NCBI RefSeq assembly: GCF_007655135.1
Contig: NC_045134.1
Span: 17,384,568 to 17,448,567 of the forward strand
DNA from: Punica granatum
Lineage: Eukaryota > Streptophyta > Magnoliopsida > Myrtales > Lythraceae
Length of the DNA stretch: 64,000 nt
Reading direction: 5' to 3'
Shown: positions 1-12,332 of the stretch, one piece after another
How the letters are laid out: each line of letters opens with the position of its first letter
Position numbering within the stretch: the first letter of the stretch is position 1
The notes under the pieces: generated by a model
Database searches by the model: none
Seen by the model: only the letters and a program-made list of their open reading frames with translations
Told to the model about the DNA's origin: nothing
Program-made: the position numbers and the translations under genes

Positions 1-2751
1 ACTCCGAGGGTGGTTCCTTGGTGCTACAATCTATCATCTGTTGCGGATCGTCGACCCTTAATTGTTTGGGTTGTATTAGTTGCTGAAACTAGGAAAGCTT
101 TGTCATTAAACCATCAGAATCAAGATTGGTAGATCAGCATCAACGTCAATCGGAGCATTGGCAAGCGTATTTTTATCGCTAGCATTGTATTGTTTAGCCA
201 TCGTGATCACTTTTTGTCATCATCATAGACCGAAAATAGTCTCCAGATGCAGAGGCACCTCTCTTTGTTGTACGCATCGCGCTTCCAAGCCGGTAGGGAA
301 GGGGTAAAATTGATGAGATATGCCAATATAGCTTTCGATCATAAACAATCCATTTATGTCACGAGAATATCTGGAAGGCAGTCCCATTATTGATCAAATG
401 CTATATGTTGATTAAGAAATATGTGATTGTTAGTCTAGAAGTCAATAATTCAAAAAACTGGATACGGATAGATTATACTTTGATTATACTGTTATTATAC
501 TTTGATTATATAATTTATAGTACTCAAAAAGGAAAAACAAGATTTTGGTCTTTCACTTTCCGAAAATATCCCTTACTATACCAATTACTAATAGCCATAC
601 AATTAAAGACACAATTGTAATTTTATCTTGATAACTACCCAGTTTCCTATAGGGCAAATTATGTCATATATCCTATGGTTTCATCTTTTTTCAAATCTAT
701 CCTATACTTTTAAAATTATCAAAAATATCTCATGGTTTACATTTTTTTTTCCTAATCTATCCTGTCGTTATATCTTCCATCAATATTTAACGGTCTTGTC
801 GCTATGGCTCTTTACCCAAGATAGATTTAAGAAAAATTAAAATTGTGGGATAGATTTGAGAAAAAAAATTAAAACCATGAGATAGATTTGGAGCCTACTT
901 ACATTTCATTAACGTAAAATATAACTCCGGGATAAAATTTGGAAAAAAAATGTAAAGTATAAGATATTTTTAATAATTTTAAAGCATAAGATAGATTTAA
1001 AAAAAGGTGAAACCATAAGATATATGGAATAAAAACTCCTTTCTTATATTCTTTACCCCACTCCTCGCTCTCACTTCTCTTCCTCTCTCCCTCTCTCCCT
1101 CTCTCCTCTTACATGTTCTTCCATCCATTTCAATGGTTTCTTGCTTAGTTAAAACAGATTTTTTTTGTTTATATATAATTTTTTTTTGAATCTCTCGGAT
1201 TTTTTATTTTCCTTTCTAGTAGATTTTTTTTCTTTTTCCATTATTTGTATTTATTTGTCAGTCTCGCTGTTAGGACTACTAAAATCGGGCCAACGTCACA
1301 AATGATCCATGTTCGAGTGGTTGGTGAAGAAACCTTGACCCTTGATCTCTGAGCGACCTCGAACACCTGCACGAATGTGAGATCAGGGGTGGTGCCCGAT
1401 TTCCCTCTCCGACACTCAAAGTCAGTGTGAGCCTTACGCACGAGAAAAAGTGTAAATTGTTGATTAACCCTAAAAACATGTAAGCAACATGTTGTTATAT
1501 AGGGTTTAGAAATAGATTATGTTACCACCACAATGTGATATTCGATATATTTCCGTATCCCATACCTCGATAAGTTAGGAAAAAAATCTCCTACTTTGGC
1601 ATTGTCCTACTTTATAATTTTATTTAAAAAAATTTCATTCATAAAAATATTATTGGGTAGCAGGCATGCATTAATCTCTTCGTATCAAATGTAGTAATTT
1701 TGGATATCAGTATTGAGGAGTAAAGGTTATGCCTGTAGACACCTCTTTTAGACAGTTGAGAGTCTCAATCATTGTTGACATGTTGTTCACTATTTTTTTT
1801 AATTAATTTTCAAATAATTTTAACTTTTAAAAGTATTGCATACTACAATTAAAGTTTATCGCAAATTCAAACAATAAGACCAATGTGGATAAACCATGAA
1901 AAGTAAAGAAAGGTTGAGTACCAAAAGAAATTTTACCTTATTTAGTCAAAGAAATCAATAAGGTAGAGTGTCTATTTTGCTTAAAATGAAACGCACTATC
2001 ACTAAGCAAAATCTCAATCGGGAAGTGTGTATTTTACTCAAATTAAAATGGTTTATAGGATTTTTTTGGATATATAGTTATATGGTTTTCGGATTTTATT
2101 TATAGGATATTATAATCTTTTTTTATTAATAACTTGATATCCACAACAACACCATTGCTCACAAGAATTTGTTTTAGTATATTTTCTTATTTATGTATAC
2201 TCATTAATCATAAGAATACTTAGTACATTGCTCAGAATAGCCAAACCTTACCTTTGGTAGCCCTTCTATAAATTTCTTTGGAAATCAAATATATAAGGGA
2301 AAAGTACAAAAACTCTTGTGGTTTGGGGTCTGGACAAATTGCACAATGTGTTTTTGTTAAGGACAATTAGTTTCCTTGTGGTGTACTTCGTTAGACATAG
2401 AGGATTACGACGTTAGTTTTTTTTTTTCATTTTCAGTTCTCAATCTTTAGCCTTTTAATCATTTTGATTCTAAATTTTATTTATTTTATCATTCCTTCCA
2501 TCAACTTTCCATTTTATTTCATTTTAGTCCTACAAAGAAAATCGAAAGGGAAAGAGGTGTGGAGGTCGGCGGTATTCACAGAGGACGCCAGAGACCTCGG
2601 TGAAGGGGTCGGGACCGCCGATTGGCAACCCCAACCCGAATCAACAGGGGACTTCAAGTCGGAAGTCCCCGGTCGATTCAGGGTTAGGGCCACCAGTCGA
2701 CGACCCCGACCCCTCCACCGAGGTCACCAGTACCAAATACCTAATCCGAGT
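1..2751. other. AT-rich intergenic DNA, no supported gene
   Basis: I see no convincing exon here. All open frames are short and of AT-rich composition. A stretch near 540-620 resembles one near 60850-60940 (both carry a 'cttactata' segment followed by a 'gacaca/gataca' run) and may be a shared Helitron-type repeat. A GC-richer island at about 1262-1480 and another at 2560-2750 look like fragments of dispersed repeats, but I cannot assign them to a family. Confidence 0.6.
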
Positions 2752-3739
2752 CCAATAGTTTGAATCCCGTAGCCCATTCCCCAGCTGTCGTTGTCCTGGA
2801 TGTATACCACCACAGTGTGTGCAAGCAAAGAGCCAGTAAAGACGGTGAACATCCACCGGTTGAAAAAGGACATCTTCTGGGTCTTCTCCTTGGGCTCGAA
2901 GTCATCGAACTGTGGTCTGCCCCCATGCTTGAGATGTTGGGCTTTGTACCCCCGTTCCCTAGCGCAATCACATAGAGAGCAAAGAAGAAGGCTTGTTGGA
3001 AAGTTGAGGCCTTCAACCCACGGTTCTCCTCCTTGACGTTGGGCCCACAGGACGGTGGCTTCAGCGCCGGAAGAGACACCGCCAATGTCAGGAGCCCCAT
3101 CCCCTGTCCAGTTTGAACGTTGGATTTTAGAAAATCAAGATGTACATAACACATCCCTCATTAATATGCAAGGGAAAGTGGGAACTGGAAGGGAAGTGCT
3201 TCTTGGTATATGTAAAGTTGTAGCAATTTTGAGGGGATCAAGATTTACCGTCAGATAAATGAGGGCCGCAATGATGAAAGTCCGGTATCGGCCCAGATGA
3301 GCATCCGCAATTTAAGCACCGATTATCGGAATCAGCCAAGAGGTACCAGCCCTATTGGTAACATGGTTGGAAGATGTCACTGTGCCTTCATGTGGCTTCT
3401 TTGCGAAGTACAACACCAGGTTTGAGGCGACTCCATGATATGCAATCCTTTCAAAGATTTCGTACAATGTAAACGATTATTAGCACAACAGTTAAAAGAT
3501 GGCTCATTCGAATATAATATTAGGACGACGAAAGAACTTTGAACAACTGACCTAAAGTACAGGAGATTCCTGATAAAGGGGAAAAAAAAAAAAGCAATGA
3601 GAAGGAACTGCGAAAAATTACCAACAATGAACAAGCAGCCCTTCCAACAGCCAGTCTTCGATCTTAAGACAGGTCTGCCTTTGAGATCAACAGTGCCGTC
3701 TTCCTTGTGATCGTCACCTTTTTCTTCTGCCATTTGCAT
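2752..3739 (-). pseudogene. NPF5-like (NRT1/PTR family) transporter pseudogene, 5' part only
   Basis: Three blocks on the minus strand match the N-terminal part of plant NRT1/PTR (NPF) proton-coupled peptide/nitrate transporters, closest in my judgement to the NPF5/PTR3 group. Block 1 (3622-3739) encodes the start through DGTVDLKGRPVLRSKTG and ends at a GT donor. Block 2 (about 3252-3467) encodes YEIFERIAYHG, an SNHVTN motif and IADAHLGRYRTF. Block 3 (2752 to about 3109) starts after an AG acceptor and encodes GMGLLTLAVSLPALKPP and GNGGTKPNISSMGAD. It is broken: a TAA interrupts block 2 at 3312-3314, the acceptor before block 2 appears lost, and an insertion of about 2 bp shifts the frame near 2911. 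Homology ends abruptly near 2752, so most transmembrane segments are missing. Because introns are present, this is a duplicated, unprocessed remnant and not a retrocopy. Confidence 0.85.
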
Positions 3740-4099
3740 TTTTTCCCTTTTTTCTTTTCAGATGATCAAGATGATAGTGATTGAAATTTCCTAGATGTGG
3801 TATAGGATGAACTCAATTTGATGCCCATGTTAGAAATTCTTGCTCATTTCTATAGGTTTTTTTTTTGGATGCTCAGTTATCAACTGACCCAGTTTAATTA
3901 CTAACTGAAATGTTTTTAGTTTTAGATTTAGTTTTTCTTTACATGGCGCTGGATTATTAAGGGGGTAGCATTGTGCCAGATCAGGGTAACTAAGAACAAT
4001 TATAAAAACAAAATTTAAAATTATCACTCGAGAAATTGTTTTTTTCCACGAGGATGATTTTCCAGTTGTTGGAAAATTTACACTTAACAAAACCTAGAG

Positions 4100-4933
4100 A
4101 TTCCCATTGATCGGCCGCTGGACCCGGTGAAATATAAATAGGGGCATGATCGACCATTGGACCTGGCGGAATATAAGTAGGGACCAAATTGGCTGCAAGA
4201 CCCGGCTGAATAGAAATAGAGACCTAATCGGCCACTAGACCCAACAGAATATAAATAGTGGTCAACTCTTATCGCCAGAGGTTAATAGGCGGCCCCCGCT
4301 TATGAGATATGGGGATTAGGAGTTGAGGATGATATGAGTGAGACGTACGGGGTTACGGTACCGTCTTAACATGTCTCAAGGAAATGCGACCATGTGACTA
4401 TATTGTTTGAGTGGTGTTATGCATTGTCTGTTAGGATTGATTGAGATTGGATATGATGATGGTTGATATTGTCTGAATGTGTTCTAAATATACTTAATTG
4501 CGTGTAGGATGTTAGAGCCTGATCTGTTAAGTGCTTGGATGAAATGCTGATTTAATGGGTATTTGATAATTATGCGACATTGAGTTGCATTTCGTGTATG
4601 TTATTGCTAGAGCTTGGACATTGTGAAGTATTTGTATATATTGTACATATTGTATGAAATTATTATACAATAGTGAATTAAAGGCGGGTTCTAATATTAG
4701 TGGAATTTTATGGATACTTGATATATATAAAATGTTGAGATTTGTAAATGTTCGTTTGTGAAGTATAAATAAACTATTTTATGGACATATATTGTTGATT
4801 GGAAAGTATTAGTTGATGGATCTGGATATAGTGTATGTTTTATATATATATATATATATATAAAGTTACTTAAGGATTAATATTCATTTAATAATTCATT
4901 TTACTTTGAAATATAGTACTCACTGAGATGCAG

Positions 4934-4967
<34 letters not shown>

Positions 4968-4970
4968 GAA
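4100..4970 (+). repeat. Unclassified repeat, copy 1, starting with ~37-bp minisatellite
   Basis: About 4108-4262 holds four degenerate tandem units of roughly 37 bp. Each contains 'ggcc(g/a)ctggaccc' followed by 'gaatataaatag'. The array is followed by a unique stretch ('cccccgcttatgagatatgg') and ends near an AT run at 4937-4964. A diverged second copy in the same order lies at 5340-6050. It could be an LTR-like or satellite-derived element; I recognise no family. Confidence 0.6.
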
Positions 4971-5339
4971 GAGCTAAGAGCTAAACTAGCAGCATAGGAG
5001 AACTTTTTGGACAATCGGGGATCAACGTGAAGGACTTCTAGCTAGATCTGTGTATATTGTAGGTATTAAATTATGTACTAAATGCTTATAGATATGTTGC
5101 GACCTGAAATTTTTATTTAGTCGTTTTATAGATTATTATGGGAATTATACAAAATGTTAGATTATGAGTGTATGACCTTGAGACATATATATATATATAT
5201 ATATCAGTATGTTGATCGAATTACTTTTATATACATAATTCTATACATATGCACTGATGGGAAAATATATAGCAGATTTGTGAAATAAATAGATACATGG
5301 AAATTTTAGTAAAATTTCTGTCGAATTTTCGAGTCATGA

Positions 5340-6050
5340 CAACGTTGTTGCTCTGGCCGAATATAAAATGGATGTATTAGGCCGCTGATCCAACGGATAT
5401 AAAATGGATGTTAGGTCACTGATCCGGCGAAATATAAAACTCATGGATGTTTCAAGCCCTTGATTGGATGGAACATAACATGGACCTTAGGCCACTAGAA
5501 ATGGACGACGGAATTTAGAATAGACGTTTCAGGACACTGATCCGACGGAATTCTAATATGGACATTTGAGGTAGAATTTAAATGGACGTTTCAGGCAGCT
5601 GGTTACGCAAAATATAAAATAGACATTGGGCTCTCACTGACAGAGGATAATTGGTATCCCCCTACTTATGAGAATTTATATGGGGAGTTAAGGGTGGCTA
5701 ACTGAGAGGTGTGGGGTCCTAATGCCATCTTAACTCTATTGCGAGAAAATGGAACGCTATGATTTTGTTGCTGGTTTGCATTGAGGCTGTATGCTAGAGT
5801 TACTGTGTGATGATGTTTGAGCTTGTTTGAATTCGTGGTGACCTTGAAATGTGTTCGTTGATAATTGCTGTAGGTACTTAAGTATGGTTAATAGTTTAGT
5901 GGCTTGTGTAAATTGATTTTCTGCTGATGAGTTGAGAGATGCATTTGGATATTACTGTATTATCTATAGAATGCTTGCTTGTTCTAAAATAAATAGTAGT
6001 TCATTCTACTTTGAAAATTTATACTCATTCAGATATAGCTCACATGTACT
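5340..6050 (+). repeat. Unclassified repeat, copy 2, direct orientation
   Basis: The array resumes with units of the type 'ggccgctgatcc...gatataaaatggatgt' (about 5350-5640). It is then followed by the same downstream block as copy 1, including 'cccctacttatgagaattta' and 'ttctactttgaaaatttatactcatt'. Order and orientation match copy 1 at 4100-4970, with considerable divergence, so this is an old direct duplication. Confidence 0.6.
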
Positions 6051-7224
6051 CTATATATTACTTTTGTTAGATAAATTAGAGAATAGCATAGTTGTGCGTG
6101 GAAAAACTTTTTTTGTTCGGTTATAAAGGAGGGTCATGGATCTAGTACAATGAAAGATAAATACTAATAACAAATAAAATGACAAGAATAGTCCCATGAG
6201 GAATTGAACCTGCAATCTCTTGATTATTAGCTGAGAGCCTGCAGCACTGCGTTAAATACTGTTTTGATCATGGTAAAACATTTTTTACATTGGGGGAACA
6301 GTTTTGAAGAATTTTGATTAGTTGTTCATGAGTTGTGAGAAATATGCTGGAAGGTTGTTTGTATGATGGTTACTTTTCTTGGAATATATACATGGCTGAG
6401 TTGGCGGAATAGTTGTTTATTTGGGAGATTTTTGGAATTATTTAGCATGTTAACGTTAAAATTGGATATTGGGAAATTTCTGTTTTCTCATATTACGTTT
6501 ACCACAATCCAATCTGGATCCTCAAACTTGGAGAGAGGAAAAGCGGCAAACAAGTCGCCAGGACGAAGGCCACTGACATGGTCGCTCCCTAGGGCCTCAA
6601 GGAAAGGGGTTCGACATGCTCAGCTGAGGTCGAACATGACAGCTAGTGGAGGCTCGATCAGATCGAACCAACCAAGAGAGTCAGAGAGGAAAAGTTGATG
6701 CAGATAACTTTTTTGGCCCGATACCACATACCTTAAGGAATACTACTAATCTTGAAACATGCTCACAACTAACTCCTGGAATGGGCGACGACCAATTTGG
6801 AGATTCATTTGTAGGTGACGGGGTCCACAACGTATCCGTCAATTCTTGTGGTTGGTGGCTCGTGATCAACTGTTATCACGTACTCACAGGGTCCATTGCT
6901 CGCTCTTAAACTCTGTAACGTACCACCCGTTGATCCCAGCTGAGGAGAACACCGCCCATGTATTAAGTGATAGCTTTCTGGTGCCAAAATTTTGGTGAAA
7001 GCTAGTGCCACGTAGCTCCCTTGCTGCCTTCCTCCTTGTCTTTCGCACAGGCTTCTGCTTCTTATGGCCTTGGGCTTGGAGGAAGAAAGATTATTCTCCT
7101 ACATCTTCGATAGATAGGTGGAGGAACATTTGGTTATTGACGAAATAACAGAAAATTTTGTAGGCCTTTCAAGGAATGGCACTTTCGCACTCTTCATAGG
7201 CCTTTCAAGGGATGGCAATGGACC

Positions 7225-7446
7225 GAATGGATTCATCCCTGGAGAGTTTGGTCAAGCTAAACACAGGTGGGGGGCATCTTGAGGTATTTCAGGTCTGGCT
7301 CTGGCCAGTATGCGGGCGGGGCATCTTATTTGGTATGGCATGGCGGTTGTAGCTGAATTATGCGGGGTCAAGTTTTAAGTTTGGGAATTAACTTGGAGCC
7401 TCGGGTTTAGAAGGATTATTGTTGAGGTCGACTTGGAGTTTGTTCA
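7225..7446 (+). pseudogene. LINE RNase H fragment, 5' half (interrupted)
   Basis: The plus strand reads like the RNase H domain found at the end of plant LINE ORF2. A degenerate 'K-N-T-D-G-A-S' start lies near 7240, and AELCGVKF and SLGFRRIIVEVDLEFV lie just before 7446. Stops and frameshifts are present. The open strand stops exactly at the left target duplication of the composite retroelement and resumes at 12822, so one old LINE fragment was split by that insertion. Confidence 0.7.
7442..7446. repeat. Target-site duplication GTTCA, left copy
   Basis: GTTCA precedes the TGTTAGG terminus at 7447. The same five bases follow the CCTAACA terminus at 12816. Five-base duplications are typical of LTR retrotransposon integration. 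Confidence 0.85.
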
Positions 7447-7940
7447 TGTTAGGAAAAATCAACGATCCACTATGAATAAAGGTTATACAATGTCTTTCAT
7501 CAAGGGTAAACCCTTGGATCACCAAACTCAAGAGAAACACTCTCTTGGATCACCCAAACATTAAATTTGTCACCCACACCGGGTGGTTCACAAAGTCAGC
7601 TGAAACAGCACCTACAGAGCTCGAATAGAAATTCTGACCGTTCAGAACTTAGCCCCATGTGTTGTGAAGCTGCTGTCAAAATTTAGTCCCAATCGGAGTT
7701 CGTTTGACGTCCCGATCAAGGTTTGATCTCCAGCTGCGCGCTGCCCCTGTTGATCCGAATTCTGCTCTGTTCCCCTCTGTTATTCTGTGCTGATCTGCTG
7801 CTCAATTCTGCCGCCTCTTACCCAGCGAATTTAGCTGAAAATTAACCCTAACTAAAGTGGGTCCTTGGGCCTATTAAAGCCCGATAAAAGCCCAATATGA
7901 TTTGAGCCCAACTTCCTCCAAATTGGAGGGATACCCAACA
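7447..7940 (-). repeat. Copia LTR (3' LTR in element orientation)
   Basis: The repeat starts TGTTAGG and ends CCCAACA on the plus strand, that is TGTTGGG...CCTAACA in element orientation, about 494 bp. A purine-rich tract (minus-strand GGGAGGGGAAGTT, 7941-7954) lies immediately inside it, as expected for the polypurine tract. No second copy of this LTR exists at the other end of the element. Confidence 0.85.
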
Positions 7941-7955
7941 AACTTCCCCTCCCGA

Positions 7956-10900
7956 CTATTTGGAGGCTTCGAGCATACCGGCTATACTTCGACAAACATG
8001 AAGTTTCTCCCTAGCAAGAGGTTTTTTCATCATATCAGCTCCATTCTCATCGGTGTGCACTTTGTCTAGCTTCACCAGCTTGGACTCCAACACATCTCTA
8101 ATCCAATGAAACTTGATATCTATATGCTTCGACCTCGAATGGAAAGTGGGATTCTTGCAAAGATGAATGGCGCTTTGACTATCACAGTGTAGAACATACC
8201 TTTCTTGCTTTAAGCTCAACTCCTGCAAAAACTTTTGCAACCACAACATCTCATTGCAACCTTCGGTCACCGCAATGTATTCGGCTTCCGTTGTAGACAA
8301 AGCGATGCACTTTTGAAGCCTTGATTGCCATGAGATAGCTCTCCCTCCAAAAGTCATCAAGTATCCCGAAGTGGATTTCCGGGAATCGATATCTCCTGCC
8401 ATATCCGCATCCGTGTAGCCCACTAACTCCGGCTTACCAGTGCCAAAGTGTAAACACACCTTGGATGTTCCTCTGAGATACCTCAGGATCCACTTAACTG
8501 CATTCCAATGCTCTTTCCCCGGATTGGAGAGAAAACGACTAACCACACCAACAGAATGAGCGATATCTGATCTTGTACAGACCATGGCATACATCAAACT
8601 CCCTACAGCTGATGAGTAAGGGACTTTCTTCATCTCTTCTTTCTCCTTCTCACTTGTAGGACATTGCTTCGAGCTAAGTTTGAAATGAGAAGCAAGTGGT
8701 GATGAAACTGGTTTAGCATTACCCATGTTGAACCGATCTAAAATCTTCTCAATGTACTTCTCTTGAGAAAGCCAAATTTTTCCACTTGATCTGTCACGAG
8801 AAATATGCATCCCAAGGATCTGTTTTGCCGGTCCCAAATCCTTCATGGCAAAGGACTTACTGAGCTCTTTCTTCAACTCTGCAATCTTGCTCATATCATG
8901 ACCAACAAGTAACATATCATCCACATATAACAGTAAAATGATAAAATCACCATCCGAGAATTGTTTCTCGAATACACAATGATCTGTAGTTGTCCGTGTG
9001 TAGCCATGGCTCAACATGAAAGATCTTTTTGTACCACTGCCGAGGTGCTTGCTTAAGCCCATACAAGCTCTTCCTCAGCTTACACATCAAATTCTCCTTA
9101 CCTTTAACTCGGAATCCTTCAGGCTGCTCCATATATATTTCTTCCTCCAAGTCACCATGCAGGAAAGCTGTTTTTACATCGAGCTGCTCGATCTCCAAAT
9201 TCAGACTAGCTGCCAATGCGAGAACAACTCGGATCGATGACATCTTGACAACGGGCGAGAAGATCTCCTCGAAGTCAACTCCTTTCTTCTGGTTGACACC
9301 TTTCACTACCAGTCGAGCTTTGTATCGAGGTCGCGAGTTCTCTGTCTTCAACCTGTAGATCCATTTGTTCTTCAATGCTCTCTTACCTTGCGGTAGCTTC
9401 ACTAGGTCATACGTGTGATTTTCAGACAAGGAGTTCATCTCTTCATTCATCGCCTTCAACCAGTGCTCCTTTTGCTCATGTGCCACAGCTTCACCATAGC
9501 ACTCAGGTTCTCCCCCATCAGTCAGTAGCACATACTCATGAGGCGGATATCTTGTAGATGGTCGTCTTATTCTATCAGATCGTCTAGGTAGATCTGCAGG
9601 CTCTAACTGTAACTGCGAGCCTGTATCATCCGTTGTCACATCATCATCTACCTGAGGAATCTCACCCCCAGTCGTGGTTTCTTCATACTCACCAGGTACC
9701 TCTTCCACTGGATGCTCTACATCAACCGGTACAGGAATAGAGATCTCGTAAGGAACTCTGGCCTTCTCTAACTTTTGCAAATCCTCGATTGTCTGGTCCT
9801 CAAAGAAGACAACATCCCTGCTCCTGATGATCTTCTTGCTATCAGGGTCCCAAAACCTGTACCCGAACTCTTCATGTGCATAACCCAAGAAGATGCACTG
9901 TTTTGCCTTGGCATCAAGTTTTGATCTTTCATCTCGAGGAATGTGAACAGATGCCCTGCACCCGAAAACTCTGAGATGCTTGTATGATACTTTCTTGCCG
10001 GTCCACACCTGCTGGGGTACATCTCCATCAAGTGCAACTGACGGTGTAAGATTAATAAGATCAACCGCTGACCTCATTGCCTCGCCCCAGAAAGACTTAG
10101 ACAGTTTCGCCTGAGAAAGCATACAACGAACTCTCTCAACAATTGTGCGGTTCATCCTCTCTGCAAGCCCGTTCTGCTGTGGTGTCTTCGGTACCGTCTT
10201 CTCAAGTTTGATATCGTGAGTCCTGCAATAGTTCTCGAAAGGACCCCTATACTCACCACCATTATCAGCTCTGACACATTTTAGATTCATGCCCATTTCT
10301 CTTTCCACTGCTACATGGAAGTTCTTGAAAATCTCAGTCACTTGATCTTTAGTTCTCATAGGGTAAGCCCAAACCTTCCTGGTGTGATCATCTATAAAGG
10401 TCACAAAATAGAGAGCACCACCAATAGATCTATCCGACATGAAACAAACATCAGTATGCACAAGATCAAGTATATGATCGCATCTAGAGGGACGACTTCT
10501 AACAAAAGAAATTCTCTTCTGCTTACCAGCTAAACAGTGATCACAAGTGCTCAAGTGCATACCTTTAACGGGCAAAGACTGCTTTCTAGCAAGAATTTGA
10601 ATACCTTTCTCGCTGATATGCCCAAGTCTCCTGTGCCATAGCTCGATAGGATAATCCTCAGCAACATTAACCTGACCGGAGTTGTGTCTGGCACGCAACC
10701 TGTAGAGAGTGTCGGTCTTCTGACCCCGTGCCACAATCAACGAACCCTTGGAGAGCTTCCATCTCCCATTGCTAAATTCGTTACTGTAACCTTCATCATC
10801 AAGCTGACCCGTCGAGATTAGGTTAAGGCGAATTTCTGGAACATGCCTTACCTTCTTCAGAAGCAACTTGCAGCCAAGCTCGGTCTCTAGATAGATATCA

Positions 10901-11913
10901 CCAATACCGACAATCTTGCATGACTGTCCATTCCCCATTCTCACATAACCATAATCCCCGATAGTGTAAGATAAGAAGAAATCCCGATGAGGAGTGACAT
11001 GAAACGAGACACATGTATCTGCAACTCAGGTAGAGTCCTGACAAGTGAAATTCACATAGGCTTCATCACAAATGATGTAAGTCTCTCCATCAGATGCCAC
11101 TGCTGTAGTGCCTTCTTCCTTCTTACTCTCACCGTTGCCATTCTGATTTTTCTTCAGAGCTCTACACTCCCTTTTATAGTGTCCCTCTTTTCCACAGTGA
11201 TAGCAAGTGGCCCCTTTTCTCATCTTCGACTTTGATCTACCCCTCGATTTGCCACGTGAGTTACTATGCTTGGAAGAGAAATTTCTGCTTTGATTTCTCC
11301 CCCGTTGTTCAGTAACCAAAGCTTCAGACTGAATGGAAATCATCGAGCCTTTCCTTCTAGTCTCCTCATTAAATAAACTGTCTGTCACCGTGGCCAACGA
11401 TAGCTTCCCGTTTGGCGCAGAATTGTTTAATACAACCACAAGTGTGTCCCAATTATCCGGTAGAGTCTCTAAAAGTAGACAAGCCTGCAACTCATCGGGT
11501 AATATTATCTCCAGGTTCGTCAATTGGTTAATAATATCCTGGAAATTACTCATGTGCACAGCCATATCACTTCCATCCTGGAAACGAAGATGAACCAGCT
11601 AATTCACGAGGAATGCCTTATTTTGCAGTGTCTTCCTCACATAGAGATTTGTCAATTTATCCCACAAAGCTTTCGCATTTGTCTCCTGAGCAACATGATG
11701 ATAAATACTATTGTCTATCCACTGCCGAATCAAACCAATAGTCTTCCGATTTGTGCGTTCCTAAGCCTTATCATCCTTATCTTTGGGTTTCGCGGAATCC
11801 CCTTCAATGGGATCGTACAAATCCCTGCAAAATAGAAGATCCTCCATCCGAGACTTCCATATAGAGTAGTTGGTTGCATTCAACTTGAACATAGATCCTG
11901 TAGACTCCTCCAT
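7956..11913 (-). pseudogene. Copia gag-pol, decayed (Tork/TNT1-like)
   Basis: This is one gag-pro-int-RT-RNase H reading frame of a Ty1/Copia element on the minus strand, starting with ATG at 11913. Order and motifs: gag with a zinc knuckle (CYHCGKEGHYKREC, near 11190), a protease region near 11000 ending in SFHVTPHRDFF, GAG-pre-integrase (LWHRRLGHISEKG), an integrase core with HTDVC, RADNGGEY and QNGLAERMNRT, reverse transcriptase with LKQAPRQWY and YVDDMLLVG, and RNase H with STTEAEYIAV. It is inactivated by in-frame stops TAG at 11761-11763, TAG at 11599-11601 and TGA at 11026-11028, which all fall in the same frame. A frameshift between about 9018 and 9062 separates the QAPRQWY part from the YVDDM part. 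The rest is long and well preserved, so the decay is moderate. The integrase-before-RT order fixes it as Copia. Confidence 0.95.
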
Positions 11914-11952
11914 CTCAAAAACACCGAAAAAACTCAAACTTCTCTAACCCGA

Positions 11953-11967
11953 GGCTCTGATACCACT
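11953..11967 (-). other. Primer-binding site of the Copia element
   Basis: On the minus strand this reads AGTGGTATCAGAGCC, the usual plant initiator-methionine tRNA primer site. It lies directly inside the LTR end at 11968. The adjoining LTR is of TRIM type, not of the Copia type seen at 7447-7940. Confidence 0.9.
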
Positions 11968-12332
11968 TGTTAGGTAAAATCCACAGACTTACTTTGGACT
12001 CGGGCCCATCCGCAACCCAAAAGCTTAAGCCAATGGGTTGCTAGACCATTATCTCTTATAAACCTATGGATTTTCTCTCAACTTTTCCATGTGGGATTAC
12101 TTCCAACACCCGCATTCACCATTCTCCATATAGGAGAGAAACCGACCCAATAATTCCCCCCTTCTCAACTATATGGAGGGCTTCGATCCGGGCTTCCACT
12201 TCCAGACTCGGAGACCAATTGTTAGGCCCTTCAATAGCCACGAGTTCCACACTCGGGCCTTGGTGCGGTGTGGGTTTCCACGCATAGCGTGTACACTTCC
12301 CTAGGATCGTTACCTTGGACTCTGATACCACT
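11968..12332 (-). mobile_element. Left TRIM unit (LTR plus short interior)
   Basis: The LTR is 11968-12152 (185 bp, TGTTAGG...CCCAATA on the plus strand). It is followed by a polypurine tract (plus-strand attcccccc, 12153-12161), a non-coding interior, and a primer site at 12319-12330 (TGGTATCAGAGTC on the minus strand). Direct-repeat LTRs under 250 bp, PBS, PPT and no coding capacity fit a terminal-repeat retrotransposon in miniature (TRIM). Its other LTR is only the partial copy that begins at 12333. Confidence 0.8.

Larger units (their letters stand above)
3755..7224. other. Intergenic repeat-rich DNA
   Basis: This stretch holds two diverged copies of an unclassified repeat (listed separately), several AT dinucleotide runs (4841-4862, 4937-4964, 5184-5205) and a GC-richer segment at 6500-7080 with short open frames in both directions that I cannot match to any family. 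A 16-base motif, 'aggcctttcaagg' plus neighbours, occurs twice at about 7162 and 7197. I see no credible complete gene. Confidence 0.55.

Noticed and set aside
390..840. Two short open frames in AT-rich DNA
   Set aside because: Composition follows the AT bias, no domain, no splice or promoter context; part resembles a dispersed repeat.
1241..1479. Overlapping minus-strand frames in a GC-richer patch
   Set aside because: Looks like a repeat fragment; no protein family recognised.
6181..6250. tRNA-like 'gaattgaacctgcaatctc' string
   Set aside because: No cloverleaf can be drawn and no acceptor stem pairs; probably a chance match to a T-arm.
6363..7011. Open frames of 62-111 codons on both strands
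   Set aside because: No start context, no family resemblance, and both strands are equally open.
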